This document shows, in pieces, positions 18,036 to 27,605 of a stretch of 64,000 nucleotides of DNA. The translations under genes and the position numbers were made by a program. Origin of the DNA: Bacillus sp. T33-2 (GTDB lineage Bacteria; Bacillota; Bacilli; Bacillales; Cytobacillaceae); contig NZ_PGVB01000025.1 in NCBI RefSeq assembly GCF_002860205.1, forward strand, positions 1 through 64,000, read 5' to 3'. Within the stretch, counting starts at the first letter, position 1; each line of letters opens with the position of its first letter. A model generated the notes under the pieces. The model was not told where the DNA came from and made no database searches. It worked only from the letters and a program-made list of their open reading frames with translations.

Positions 18036-19488
18036 GAGGATGTAAGAAATTTTGTGCAAATGGTTAAACTCACCATTAAGGAGATGATCATTTATGCAAA
18101 ACGAAACAAACTGGTTGGCTAAAGAATTAGCGAAAGATTGCCGGACTGTGGAAGACATTCAGGAAAAGTTGAAGGATCTGTTCAAAAATACCATCCAACA
18201 TGTGTTTGAAGCGGAAATTGACAATCATCTGGGCTACAAAAAACATGATAACGAAGGGGACCATTCCGGGAATAGCCGAAATGGATATAGCCAAAAAACG
18301 GTTAAAACCAAGTTTGGAAATGCAGAGCTAAAGGTGCCGAGAGACAGAAAAGGCGAATTTGAACCACAGATCATCAAGAAATATGAAACCACATCCAATG
18401 GGTTGGAAGACCAAATTATTGGCCTCTATGCAAAAGGCATGTCTACCAGGGACATTGAAGACCACATTCAGGACCTCTATGGAATAGAAGTATCGCCTGC
18501 GATGGTCAGTAAGGTAACCGATAAAATCATGCCCCTAATTGTGGAATGGCAATCACGTCCATTGGATCGGGTCTATCCGATCGTCTTTTTGGATGCCATC
18601 CACTTCAAAGTACGGAAAGAAAATCGGATTGTAAGCAAGGCTGCCTACAGTGTTTTAGGGATCAATATATCCGGTCACAAAGAGATTTTGGGCATTTGGA
18701 TTGGAGAAAATGAGAGTGCGAGTTTCTGGCTGGGAGTCTGTAACGATCTTAAAAACAGAGGGGTGCAGGATATTCTGATTGCCTGTAAGGACGGACTTTC
18801 TGGCTTCTCTGAGGCGATTAGTACGGTCTTTCCACAGACTGATATCCAGTTATGTATCATTCACCAAATCCGTAATTCCATGAAGTATGTTTCGTATAAG
18901 GAACAAAAAGGCATTATGGCAGACTTGAAGAAAATCTATCAGGCCCTCACTCTGGAAGAGGCTGAAATGGAGTTCTCCAACTTCAAGGAGAAATGGGGCA
19001 AAAAGCACCCAATCATCATCAAATCATGGGAAACAAACTGGCTGGAACTGACCGCCTACTTTAGTTACCCTGCCGAAATCAGAAGACTCATTTATACCAC
19101 AAATACGATTGAAGGCTATCACCGTCAGCTGAGGAAAGTCACCAAGACAAAGACAGCCTATCCAACGGATGATTCACTCAGGAAGATTATTTATTTGGCT
19201 ACTATGGAAATCTCCAAGAAGTGGACTATGCCTGTAAGGGGATGGAAAGAATGTATATCACAACTGGCCATTTATTATGGGGAACGATTGGAAGCTGAGC
19301 TTTCCGCTTGACCGAAGTGTGGTGCCGGCTTGACATGGAGCCTCTGCGGGCATGATTTCCGGCGATTGGACGATACCTTCCAAAAGAAAGGCATCGCCCA
19401 GCTCAGAGCCTATCATGCCCGCCACTCCATATAAAGCCTTTACATATAATGAAGTGAAACCCCATTTACACAAAAAGATTTATACTCC
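18036..19488 (+). mobile_element. IS256-family insertion sequence
   Basis: Carries one Mutator-type transposase. Imperfect terminal inverted repeats are visible: GTAAGAAATTTTGTGCAAAT near 18042 and, inverted, the strand complementary to CATTTACACAAAAAGATTTA near 19463. I could not find a matching 8-9 bp target duplication. It sits against the broken IS1182 copy, and the rest of IS1182 is not on the other side, so deletion or rearrangement followed insertion. End positions are approximate. Confidence 0.8.
18094..19311 (+). CDS. IS256-family (Mutator-type) transposase
   Basis: 405 residues, full length for the family. The DDE residues lie in FLDAIHFKVR, then ACKDGLSGFSEAI, then TNTIEGYHRQLRK, in the usual order. 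ATG follows AAGGAGATGATC. It appears intact and probably active in trans. Confidence 0.95.
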   Translation: MQNETNWLAKELAKDCRTVEDIQEKLKDLFKNTIQHVFEAEIDNHLGYKKHDNEGDHSGNSRNGYSQKTVKTKFGNAELKVPRDRKGEFEPQIIKKYETTSNGLEDQIIGLYAKGMSTRDIEDHIQDLYGIEVSPAMVSKVTDKIMPLIVEWQSRPLDRVYPIVFLDAIHFKVRKENRIVSKAAYSVLGINISGHKEILGIWIGENESASFWLGVCNDLKNRGVQDILIACKDGLSGFSEAISTVFPQTDIQLCIIHQIRNSMKYVSYKEQKGIMADLKKIYQALTLEEAEMEFSNFKEKWGKKHPIIIKSWETNWLELTAYFSYPAEIRRLIYTTNTIEGYHRQLRKVTKTKTAYPTDDSLRKIIYLATMEISKKWTMPVRGWKECISQLAIYYGERLEAELSA

Positions 19489-19525
19489 CCATTGCGGGGA
19501 GTGACAGGCACTTTTTTAGAAGGAT

Positions 19526-20950
19526 TTACAACAAACCATTTCTTACCATTGATAAAATATCACTTTCTGACTGAAGAATATCCTTTTCAGCTCTATCTGC
19601 AATAAGCTCTGCTGCAAGTTGAGCTTCTTGAATTGCCTCTACCTCATCGATGGTGAGAATTTTTCTATCTTCCATTATAACTTGACCATCAATAATTGAT
19701 GTTTCAACCTCATGCCCCCGTGCAGAGTACACAAGATTTGGTACAATATTTCGAATCGGTTTTGTATAAACCGGAAAGAACGATGGATCCTGCAAATTAT
19801 AGATAACCATATCTGCTTTTTTTCCTTTGCGAATGGAACCTACCATATGATCAATTCCCATTACCTTTGCAGCTTCAATCGTTGCCATTCTTAAAGCCAA
19901 GGTAGCATTAAACACTCTTGGATCTGACATCTTTACCTTGTTTAGAATAGCTGCTGTTTTCATTTCATTGATCATATTGTTGCAGTTATTACCCGGTGCT
20001 TGGTCCGAGCCTAGGCATGCAGTACCACCTGATTCAAGGAAATGATACACGGGTGGAACGAGACCATCGATGATTCCAATACTTCCAGGACAATAAATCA
20101 TACTGGCACCGCTCCTGGCTACTCTTGCAGTTTCTTCGTTTGTTGCTTCTGTCAAGTGAACGGCTATTAATCTGTCATTTAAAATACCATTTTCATCCAG
20201 GAAGTCGATTGATCTTTTTCCATAGCGTTTATTCATTTGGAAGACTTCCCTGTCACCTTGGGCGACATGCATATGAAGTTTGGTGTTGAATTTCTCGCCA
20301 TATCCCTTTATTTCATTGAGAAGTTCCAGACTCATCATATCGGGGCCATGAGGGCCCATAATGACTGTAATCCTGCCATTCTCACTCTCGTGATGGGTTT
20401 CATATAACTCTACGTTTCTCTTAAGTTTTGTATTTCCGATTGAAGAATCAAAAGGATATAACTCTTCAACAGGCAAGTCCCCTACATTTTCGGGAATTTC
20501 GTTTACAAGCTCTGCCAGACGGGCCCTGGCTCCAATTTTTTTGTAATTCTCGACAATTAAATCCATCCTTCCGTCATAATCGCAAAAGGTTGTTGTTCCC
20601 GATTTAATGCCCTCAATAATATTAACCATGGACCCTTTCACGCTTTCTTCCGGCTTCATATGCTTCATGAACGGCCATAGACCTTTTTGCATCCAATTTG
20701 ACATATCCTGGGCTACTCCTCGGAAAATGGCAATTCCCGTATGGATATGGGCATCAATGAAACCCGGCACAACTAATTTATTCCTTGCGTCGATTTCTCG
20801 TTCGGCTTTGTAGCTGCTCTGTATTGCTGCACTGCCGACATCTTGTATGATATTTCCTTTAATGGCAACGGAACCGTTTTCAATAAAACCAACACCGTTC
20901 CCTTCCATCGTGAGTATATGTGCATTTTGTATAAGAAGATCTACTTTCAA
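19526..20950 (-). CDS. Amidohydrolase (ATZ/TRZ, MTA/SAH or cytosine deaminase-like)
   Basis: A 474-residue metal-dependent hydrolase. Metal ligands are visible: HIH at 68-70 after VPGFIDA, then HMHVAQGD, AVHLTEATNEE and CLGSDQAPGNN, the amidohydrolase subtype III pattern of deaminases and triazine hydrolases. The C-terminal KKADMVIYN returns to the composite domain. TTG start behind GGAGGAAAAGGA. It begins 16 nt after an NhaC-type antiporter gene, so the two are cotranscribed; the antiporter may import the substrate or export product. Substrate (an aminated heterocycle or related compound) is inferred from family only. Confidence 0.85.
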   Translation of the reverse strand: MKVDLLIQNAHILTMEGNGVGFIENGSVAIKGNIIQDVGSAAIQSSYKAEREIDARNKLVVPGFIDAHIHTGIAIFRGVAQDMSNWMQKGLWPFMKHMKPEESVKGSMVNIIEGIKSGTTTFCDYDGRMDLIVENYKKIGARARLAELVNEIPENVGDLPVEELYPFDSSIGNTKLKRNVELYETHHESENGRITVIMGPHGPDMMSLELLNEIKGYGEKFNTKLHMHVAQGDREVFQMNKRYGKRSIDFLDENGILNDRLIAVHLTEATNEETARVARSGASMIYCPGSIGIIDGLVPPVYHFLESGGTACLGSDQAPGNNCNNMINEMKTAAILNKVKMSDPRVFNATLALRMATIEAAKVMGIDHMVGSIRKGKKADMVIYNLQDPSFFPVYTKPIRNIVPNLVYSARGHEVETSIIDGQVIMEDRKILTIDEVEAIQEAQLAAELIADRAEKDILQSESDILSMVRNGLL

Positions 20951-20966
20951 TCCTTTTCCTCCTTAC

Positions 20967-22505
20967 CTAGACGCTTATATTGACAGGTTTTTGAGAGCTT
21001 TTTGCCTTTTTATTCAAGAGATAGAGAGCCAGGAAGGTTGTAACTGCTGTGGTGATGATCCCTAACCAGCCAGCTGTTAACCCGGATACCAAAAACCCTA
21101 AAAATGAACAGACAGCAATTAATATTGCATAAGGAAGCTGTGTTCTTACATGCTCAATATGGTCACAAGCAGCACCGGTTGATGCAAGGATCGTGGTATC
21201 TGATATAGGTGAACAGTGATCACCGAACAACCCTCCACTGATAACAGCTCCTATTACAAGCGGAAGCGAGATATCCATCGAAACACCCATTGGGATGGCA
21301 ATTGGCATCATAATCGCAAATACTCCCCACGAACTTCCTGTAGAGAAGGCAATCAGGGAACCTAACAAAAAAATTAGTGCCGGGACAATGAATGCAGGGA
21401 GATAATCACCAACGATAGTGGACATATATGCGCCGAGTTCCATCTTCCCTGAAATTTTTCCAATCGACCAGGCAAGAACTAGGATCATCGGGACAATCAT
21501 CAAGTTAATAATTCCCTGGGTAAACTCATCAAATGCTGTTTTAACAGTGTGGAGTTTGGATTTAACAGAAAGCACTCCGGCTCCAATCGAGCCTGCTAAA
21601 AATCCGCATGAAATGGCCAACACTATGTTCGCCTTAATAAATGATCCCCTAAATCCATTTTCCGCTATATTTCCTGTCCAGAATATCACAGTAAAAATCG
21701 TGGCAAACAGAAGCAGCATCGGAATTAAAAATTGGTGAAATTTAAATACATGGCCTTCTGGAAAATCTTCGGAGTTTTGTGAAGTGACCAAGGGTTTGTC
21801 ATTCTCACCGATCACTTCCCCGGTTTCTATTGCTCTTTTCTCCGCAAGGTACATTGGCCCAATGTCTAACCTGGTATTAATGACGTATAAAACGCCAATC
21901 ATTGCGAAAATCCCGTACAAATTATAAGGAATCATCTGTAAAAATAGCGTCCATGGACTTTCAGTTAGACTTAGAGCCGTAATTTGAGTAGCAATCAAAC
22001 CAGTGATAAAAGGCCCGTAGCTACTAATAGGAGACATGGATGCGAGAGGTGCCCCCATTGAATCCAATATATAAGCTAATTTGACGCGTGAAACTTTTAC
22101 CCTGTCAGTCAAAGGCCTCATGATCGTTCCCAGGATAAGAACTGGCTCTGTATAGGAGAATAGAAAAGCACTTCCCCATGTTACATTTTGCGCCTTTCTT
22201 CTGGTATTCACTTTTTTCGTGGCAACTTGGGCAAATGCCTGCGCAGCACCCGTCACTTTTAAAATATGAATAAAGCCGCCTGCTAAACTGACCAATATTA
22301 AGAGACTGGCATTCCAAGGATCTGCGATGGATGGAATCATGAAATCAGAAATGCTTTTGGCAAAACCAGAAAATGGATTCCAGGAGTTAATGATGGTAGA
22401 ACCTACCCAAACACCAATGAATAAGGATAATAATGTCTGCCTGGTCAGTAAAGCGATGATAATGGCTATTAACGGCGGTAACAGTGATAAAGCACCATAT
22501 TCCAT
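20967..22505 (-). CDS. NhaC-family Na+/H+ antiporter-like transporter
   Basis: A 512-residue membrane protein with about 11-12 helices. Family landmarks include SFIGVW-like LFIGVWVGSTI, SYTEPVLILGTIMRPL, GSSWGVFAIMMPIA and GGLFGDHCSPISDTTILAS, the last being the conserved core of NhaC/ion-transporter proteins. ATG follows GGGGGAAA. It forms an operon with the amidohydrolase downstream; an XRE-cupin regulator lies upstream on the same strand. Members exchange Na+ for H+ or for organic solutes (e.g. malate/lactate), so it may move the amidohydrolase's substrate. Confidence 0.85.
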   Translation of the reverse strand: MEYGALSLLPPLIAIIIALLTRQTLLSLFIGVWVGSTIINSWNPFSGFAKSISDFMIPSIADPWNASLLILVSLAGGFIHILKVTGAAQAFAQVATKKVNTRRKAQNVTWGSAFLFSYTEPVLILGTIMRPLTDRVKVSRVKLAYILDSMGAPLASMSPISSYGPFITGLIATQITALSLTESPWTLFLQMIPYNLYGIFAMIGVLYVINTRLDIGPMYLAEKRAIETGEVIGENDKPLVTSQNSEDFPEGHVFKFHQFLIPMLLLFATIFTVIFWTGNIAENGFRGSFIKANIVLAISCGFLAGSIGAGVLSVKSKLHTVKTAFDEFTQGIINLMIVPMILVLAWSIGKISGKMELGAYMSTIVGDYLPAFIVPALIFLLGSLIAFSTGSSWGVFAIMMPIAIPMGVSMDISLPLVIGAVISGGLFGDHCSPISDTTILASTGAACDHIEHVRTQLPYAILIAVCSFLGFLVSGLTAGWLGIITTAVTTFLALYLLNKKAKSSQKPVNISV

Positions 22506-22833
22506 AGTATTTCCCCCTTTTTTAATAACGAAATGGCAGAACTGGCTTGTAAAGATTCTGTTAAAGGTAAACTATCCCCCTTCTAAAAATGGTATTTTGA
22601 ATAATGCGAATATTAGAAATACATATATTACATAACAAATATAACCAATAACGGTCCACATTACAATACAAAATATTAATTACACTTATAATTTTATTAG
22701 CTGTATTTATGTAGAGTCGTGATTCATGGTTTCAATCCCAAAAAAAAGAAGGCAGTTGAATAGTGGATTCAACAAACTTCTCTATCTATGTAAGCCTATT
22801 TTGAAATGCTTTACCCTATGACTCCCTAGAGCA
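22506..22833. other. AT-rich leader region of the antiporter operon
   Basis: No gene. It is AT-rich (22580-22720) with several TATAAT-like stretches on the minus strand, so it probably holds the operon promoter and operator. I see no riboswitch-like fold. Confidence 0.4.
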
Positions 22834-23412
22834 TTAGTCAATTGGTTCCCACGCCGTCCCTGACCATATTGCAATTGCCGGTACATCTCCTGGAGTTCGA
22901 AAAGCATGGGGATACGTACTATCAAAATAAATACTGTCCCCTTGTTGTAATAGATATGTTTCTTTTTCAATTATAACTTCCAATTCTCCCTGAATGACAA
23001 TTCCCCCTTCTTCCCCTTTATGACCATAAAGTTGGAGTTCTTCTCCCCCGTCCGGGCTGACAGTAATCTCAAAAAATTCCAACTTCCTGCCATTTAAAGG
23101 AGCTAACACTCTATATTGAACATTTTTGTGTCTCATCTTTAATATTTCTTGTTCTTCTCGTCTTGAAACGATAACAGTCTGTTTATCAATTCCTTCAAAA
23201 AAATACGATAAAGAGACATCAAACAGAATGCTTAGCCTCCATAATGTATCAATAGATGGTTTCGCTTTTCCCCTTTCCAACTGGGATACCATACTTTGAC
23301 TTAAGCCTATTTGATCCGCCACCTCATCTACAGTTAATCGAGCTTTTTTTCTTATGAAACGCATTTTTTCTCCAATTAGCTCTACTGGAAATTCAGATTT
23401 ATGAATGTTCAT
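22834..23412 (-). CDS. XRE-family regulator with cupin sensor domain
   Basis: 192 residues. The N-terminal helix-turn-helix (about 11-65: KARLTVDEVADQIGLSQSMVSQLERGKAKPSIDTLWRL) is followed by a cupin (about 115-185: GEEGGIVIQGELEVIIEKE, GDSIYFDSTYPHAFR), the architecture of PuuR/SutR-like regulators that sense small molecules. The cupin ends with AIAIWSG. It lies upstream of, and on the same strand as, the antiporter-amidohydrolase operon, its likely target. Confidence 0.85.
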   Translation of the reverse strand: MNIHKSEFPVELIGEKMRFIRKKARLTVDEVADQIGLSQSMVSQLERGKAKPSIDTLWRLSILFDVSLSYFFEGIDKQTVIVSRREEQEILKMRHKNVQYRVLAPLNGRKLEFFEITVSPDGGEELQLYGHKGEEGGIVIQGELEVIIEKETYLLQQGDSIYFDSTYPHAFRTPGDVPAIAIWSGTAWEPID

Positions 23413-23604
23413 TGTATACCAGTTTCCTCTCGGTTCTCATTTATTTCTAAGATCATCTATCCTCACAAATCCCTTTTATTTTAACATAGGCTGGAACATT
23501 TTTTGGACCAGAGCCATAGAAAAGCCAAAATGAAGTTTTGTCCATGAATTGAAAAAACTAATCAACTAGGGGGAACGCCTGCCACTCCTGCTTTACCGGT
23601 CCAT

Positions 23605-23637
23605 CCCCCTACTCGTTCGTTGAGCAGGGGGTTTTTT
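23605..23637 (+). terminator. Orphan plus-strand terminator
   Basis: CCCCCTACTC pairs with GAGCAGGGGG (one mismatch) and is followed by six T. No plus-strand gene precedes it, so it may end a small RNA beginning between 23413 and 23580, or be left over from a lost gene. Confidence 0.65.
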
Positions 23638-23654
23638 ATTGTGTTTTTTGAAAA

Positions 23655-23684
23655 TAAAAAAACAGACCCTTTTGGAGCCTGTTT
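23655..23684 (-). terminator. Terminator of the cold-shock gene
   Basis: On the minus strand AACAGGCTCC and GGGTCTGTT flank AAAA and lead into a T run. Confidence 0.65.
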
Positions 23685-23702
23685 CGGTATGCTATATCAA
23701 AA

Positions 23703-23903
23703 TTAAGCTTTTTTAACGTTAGCTGCTTGAGGTCCACGTGCACCTTGCTCAACGTCGAAAGTAACTTTTTGACCTTCGTCTAATGATTTGAAACCGTCAG
23801 ATTGGATTGCAGAGAAATGAACGAATACATCGTCTCCACCTTCGCGCTCGATGAATCCGAAGCCTTTTTCTGCGTTAAACCATTTAACTGTACCTTGTTC
23901 CAT
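23703..23903 (-). CDS. Cold-shock protein, CspA family
   Basis: 66 residues, a single OB-fold RNA/ssDNA chaperone. RNP1 KGFGFIE and RNP2 VFVHFSAI are intact, with the family opening [17 protein letters not shown] at 23903 follows GGAGGCAAC. The long upstream region (to about 24040) would provide the structured cold-shock leader typical of the family. It resembles B. subtilis CspB/CspD, but I cannot choose between them. Confidence 0.95.
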   Translation of the reverse strand: MEQGTVKWFNAEKGFGFIEREGGDDVFVHFSAIQSDGFKSLDEGQKVTFDVEQGARGPQAANVKKA

Positions 23904-24077
23904 GTTTGTTGCCTCCTAGTGCTAATGCACATTGTATTACTATCCTTGCCCAAAGTGATCATTAGAACGAAGAGTCGAACTTTACACCGAACAAAAATAA
24001 TTCTTTCTAAAAATAACAGGAAATAGGAGTAATTACAAGGGACCTTACTTAGTAGGACGCCTTCCTCCTAAAAATAA

Positions 24078-25068
24078 TCAAAGGAACGCGTCAGCTAATA
24101 AAGTGTAAGTTGTAATTTTGTCGTGAAAGTTATGTACATTGTTGATAATCATGAATTCCTCAGTCTTGTATATTTCACTCAATCTAAGAATTTCATCCTT
24201 AACGATTTGGGGTTTACCAATAATCATGCGTTTTCGATTTTCCTGTATCTTCATTCGTTCATCTTTTGTTAAGGGTATGTTTTTGGCCTCTTCGACGGAA
24301 GGGATCCTCGTGTCTCCACCCTTTTCAACTGATAACAGCCACATATCCTGGCTTAGGGCGATTTCTTCAGCTTTTTCCTGTGTTGGGGCACAAACAACAA
24401 ACACACATATATTTGCTTTAGGCTCTGCAAGCATTGGCGAGGGTTGAAAGTTTTTATAGTAATAGTCCAGGGCCTGTTCTCCATTAATTGGAGTGATAAA
24501 ATGTCCATAAGTAAAAGCTGTCCACTTTCTGCGGCCAGCCTTGCCCCCCGATGTGTAATCCCTAAAAGCCACATTTCCGGTATGCTGCCTGTCACAGGGA
24601 AGGCATTGACGTTATGGTAAGGGTGGTCTATGGGTAAATGGTTCACTAAAAAGCCTTGCAGGTCATTAACTTGCCGGGGGAATTCATTCAGGCTTTTCCT
24701 TAATCCATCTGTGAGTGCCAATCGGGTTGTAGCGGAACCGCCTGGTGATCGCCCAATTCCTGCATCAATACGGTTCGGAAACAAGGCTTCTAATAGCTTG
24801 AAGTTTTCAGCAATCTTATAGGGGCTGTACTGAGGAAGCAAAACACCGCCTGAACCTACACGGATTTTTCTAGTATTTGAAGCTATATGAGAAATCAGAA
24901 CCTCTGGAGAGGACCCTGCTATTCCATTCGTATTATGATGCTCCGCTACCCAAAAACGAGTGTAGCCAGGTCTTCAGTTAGTTGAGCCAGTTTTACTGTT
25001 TTTTGTAAAGCGGTGCTTGCCGAATCCCCTTTACTTATTACTGATTGATCAAGAACCTTAATCTCAAT
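24078..25068 (-). pseudogene. LLM-class flavin-dependent oxidoreductase (luciferase-like, group 1), broken
   Basis: Three frames together give a group-1 luciferase-like monooxygenase: VLDQSVISKG, RFWVAEHHNTNGIAGSSPEV, LLPQYSPYKIAENFK, GRSPGGSATTRLAL, then TAFTYGHFITP and a C-terminal part. Frames change near 24943-24963 (one G missing in GACCTGGC) and near 24515 (one A missing in AGTGGACA). The first codon behind GGAGG is ATT where ATG is expected. Two homopolymer losses plus a lost start suggest decay, although the indels alone could be sequencing errors. Confidence 0.85.
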
Positions 25069-25389
25069 AGGTAAACCTCCACAATTAAACAGGTATGTAT
25101 AATTGTATTCTTACCCTTTGCCAACACTTCCTACTCAAAGCCAGTATCTTTTGCCAAACTGCTTTAATGCAAGGTGGAACATTACATAGAATGTATCTGA
25201 TTTTGCTCCGGGAACACTTTGTTGGAAGCAAGCTTCTTTCCAAATGCCAGTATGAATATAAACATGAGGAAGGGGATGATGTAACTTACCAATTGCAACA
25301 GAAAAGAATGCTCATCTATCCTTTTTTAGTATAAGGATAATATGTTTGAAGTTTTTTGCTCCGCTGAGAGGATCTGTCACCCCGCTACA
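25069..25389. other. Intergenic, nothing recognised
   Basis: An open plus-strand frame of 79 codons exists but lacks a ribosome binding site and resembles no family. Confidence 0.4.
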
Positions 25390-26097
25390 CTAAACCTCCA
25401 TCCTCCACCCCGACACAGCGAGCCAGCGCTCATACCGTTCATATTCAGGCATGATTTTTCCGACAAGCCGCCAAAATGAACGGTCGTGATTCATATGGAC
25501 CATATGGCACATTTCATGGACGACAACATAATCAATCACTTCCATTGGTGCCATGGATAGCTTCCAATTGAATGTCAAATTCCTCATGGAATCACACGTT
25601 CCCCAGTTCGTCTTACTGTCCGTGATTCGAATCGAGCGCGGCTTTATTTTGAATTCGCTTTGATAAAATTTAACCCGTTTTTCGACTAATGCCTTGCACA
25701 GCTGATAGTAAAATCGCTTTAAAGCCTGTTTGATGCTCTCTTCATTTTGCTCTTTCACGTATACGTGGAGCTTGTCTGCCTCGAACACGGCATTGTCTTT
25801 TTCGATATCTGCATCCTGGGAAATCAGAATGCGATAGAGCCTCCCCAAATATAGAAATTGTCCGCCTGGTCCGTACTCTTTTTCCCTACCGGCTGAGGCC
25901 CGCTCTTTCATTTCCTTCACCCTTTGCAGGATCAAGTCCCATTGGCCTTCTAGGATTTGAAGCACACTTGCATCTGAGGTCCCCTTAGGAGCGTGGACTT
26001 CGACATGTCCGTACAAATCCATATAAATGCCGATTGTTTTCCGATTTTTATAAATCACACCATACCCGATTGTTTCACCCAAAAAAGTATGAAGCAT
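25390..26097 (-). CDS. YgjP-like (DUF45/M48-type) metallopeptidase
   Basis: 235 residues. The zinc motif HEMCHMVHMNHDRSFW lies at about 192-207 with the third ligand supplied downstream, as in the YgjP/WLM gluzincin group. RITDSKTNWGTCDS just before it is the family's second signature. ATG at 26097. No signal peptide, so cytoplasmic. The family is often found beside restriction systems, but here it neighbours an RraB-like gene 16 nt upstream on the same strand, suggesting an operon. Substrate unknown. Confidence 0.85.
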   Translation of the reverse strand: MLHTFLGETIGYGVIYKNRKTIGIYMDLYGHVEVHAPKGTSDASVLQILEGQWDLILQRVKEMKERASAGREKEYGPGGQFLYLGRLYRILISQDADIEKDNAVFEADKLHVYVKEQNEESIKQALKRFYYQLCKALVEKRVKFYQSEFKIKPRSIRITDSKTNWGTCDSMRNLTFNWKLSMAPMEVIDYVVVHEMCHMVHMNHDRSFWRLVGKIMPEYERYERWLAVSGWRMEV

Positions 26098-26112
26098 GTC
26101 ATCACCTGCATT

Positions 26113-26433
26113 TTATTCTATAAATACGCCCCAGCCATCAGAATGGCCGCCGTAAGGCTTGCTTATTTTATCCAGCTTTTCCTGCACTTTTTTTAATTCG
26201 CTATGGTTAAGGAGCATCCTTTTCGAGCAACTGCAAGCCCACTCATCTGTCTCATCATCCTGCTCGAGTAAGCCATGAAAGCCTTCTTCCTTCAATACGG
26301 GCAGAAGCTTCTCGCCAGTTGCCTTATCCGGCACAGCTATAAAAAACTCCACTGGCTGCGGCTTTTTAAAACTGACACCTTCATTAAACAAACTGCGCAA
26401 TGCTTCTCCATCTGCGTCGTTTGGAAATTTCAT
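26113..26433 (-). CDS. RraB-family protein (ribonuclease E inhibitor-like)
   Basis: About 106 residues from the ATG at 26433. It has the family order KFPNDADGEAL, KPQPVEFFIAVPD, WACSCSKRM and GGHSDGWGVF, matching RraB (DUF1260). In Proteobacteria RraB binds and inhibits RNase E, which most Bacillaceae lack, so the role here is unclear, perhaps another ribonuclease. It is transcribed away from the XRE-cupin regulator, the two starts being only 25 nt apart, so their promoters must overlap each other's 5' regions. Confidence 0.75.
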   Translation of the reverse strand: MKFPNDADGEALRSLFNEGVSFKKPQPVEFFIAVPDKATGEKLLPVLKEEGFHGLLEQDDETDEWACSCSKRMLLNHSELKKVQEKLDKISKPYGGHSDGWGVFIE

Positions 26434-26457
26434 AATCCATTCCAAGGTGGGAGTTCT

Positions 26458-26946
26458 ATGCTCGGTGTACGACTGAAAGAAATCCGTAAAGAGAAAAAAA
26501 TGACTTTGAAGGAACTTGCTGAAGGGGCCGGTGTATCCATTAGTTTTCTATCGCAGGTCGAACGGGGAAAGTCCAGTGTCACACTAGAGTCACTGCGAAA
26601 AATCTCAGAAGTACTTGGTGTCAATCCAAGTACATTCTTCTCAAGTAACAATGAACCTATAAGTGAGCCCTCATTTCATTATCAAGATTTGACACAACAA
26701 GTCCCACATGCTGATTTTCACCCAATACTTGTCACGCTCCCAGCAAACCAAAGTGACGGACAACCCTTTGCACATAGCGGGCATGAATTTGTATATGTAA
26801 TAGAAGGAACTCTAACACTGCAAATAGGTACAAAAATGATCGAACTCCAACAGGGAGAGTCCTGGTTCTTTTCAGCCAGCGAAACGCATTATTGGTACAA
26901 CCATACAGACCAAACCATCCGATTCTTAGTTGTCTCTTCCAGGTAA
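26458..26946 (+). CDS. XRE-family regulator with cupin domain
   Basis: 162 residues from ATG at 26458, behind AAGGTGGGAG; a longer open frame upstream overlaps the opposite gene and lacks a site. HTH at about 8-60 (KKMTLKELAEGAGVSISFLSQVERGKSSVTLESL), cupin at about 105-160 (HSGHEFVYVIEGTLTLQIG, GESWFFSASETHYW). This resembles regulators of amino-acid and polyamine use. Its 3' end is duplicated beside the broken MHS transporter at 14051, hinting that regulator, transporter and cyclodeaminase were once neighbours. A REP doublet follows the stop. Confidence 0.85.
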   Translation: MLGVRLKEIRKEKKMTLKELAEGAGVSISFLSQVERGKSSVTLESLRKISEVLGVNPSTFFSSNNEPISEPSFHYQDLTQQVPHADFHPILVTLPANQSDGQPFAHSGHEFVYVIEGTLTLQIGTKMIELQQGESWFFSASETHYWYNHTDQTIRFLVVSSR

Positions 26947-26950
26947 GAAA

Positions 26951-27536
26951 CAAAGGGACGGTTCCGCTGTCTCACAAAATAACATATTTTTATGATTTAT
27001 GAGACACTGGAACCGTCCCCGCGTTTCGACTAATTGGTTATATAGTTTTATTGAATTTCATTAAATATTGCTTAAGGTTATTTCTTCAAAAATAAAAAAG
27101 AGCTGCAAAAAAAAGCTCTTCTCTCAGGAATTGAATATGCAACTAAACGGTCCCTGCTTCCTTCACCACAGGTTCTCCCGCTGCGATCAGTACTTTATCC
27201 CGGCTTAATAATATAGCCAGTATTAAGTTCAAAACTCCAGTGCCGATTAGTAGCCATTCGATGTCGATGAAATCTGCGATTGGACCGAAGAGCAGCATTC
27301 CAAGAGGCATCATTGAGGTGGAGATCATCCCCATTACACCAAAAACCCTGCCCAAATAATTTTCTTCGATTTTCTCCTGCAATAAGACCGTGGTCGGTGT
27401 ATTAAAAATCGGCATGGCAACTCCGAACAACGCCATGAAACCTAAGTAGATCCAGAAGTTCGGAACGATTCCGAGCGCAAGCGTACAGATTCCCATTACC
27501 AGGCTAGCGAGTGTCATTGTGGTTATTTTATTTCTA
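26951..27536. repeat. 587 bp segmental duplication, copy 2 (REP plus MFS 3' end)
   Basis: Near-identical to 15878-16464. It is flanked on both sides by GAAACA (26947-26952 and 27538-27543), so it looks inserted between the regulator gene and another REP element. The uninterrupted junction survives at 14092-14110. Confidence 0.85.
27143..27536 (-). pseudogene. 3' fragment of the DHA3-like MFS exporter
   Basis: Repeats the last 131 codons of the exporter at 16071-17324 with few substitutions (e.g. VLIAAGEPVVKEAG). It has no promoter or start; the few residues before it come from REP sequence. Non-functional copy. Confidence 0.9.
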
Positions 27537-27537
27537 T

Positions 27538-27597
27538 GAAACACAGGGACGGTTCTCGTGTTCCATTTTGGAACACACGAGAACCGCCCCTATATTT
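27538..27597. repeat. REP-like palindrome
   Basis: ACGGTTCTCGTGTTCC and GGAACACACGAGAACCG are perfect inverted arms around ATTTT, stronger than other copies. Confidence 0.85.
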
Positions 27598-27605
27598 ACC
27601 TATGT

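Noticed and set aside
25095-25334. 79-codon plus-strand frame
   Set aside because: No ribosome site, odd composition, lies in a decayed region.
26275-26457. Extended N-terminus for the XRE-cupin regulator
   Set aside because: It overlaps the opposite RraB-like gene; the ATG at 26458 has a strong ribosome site and begins exactly at the HTH domain.
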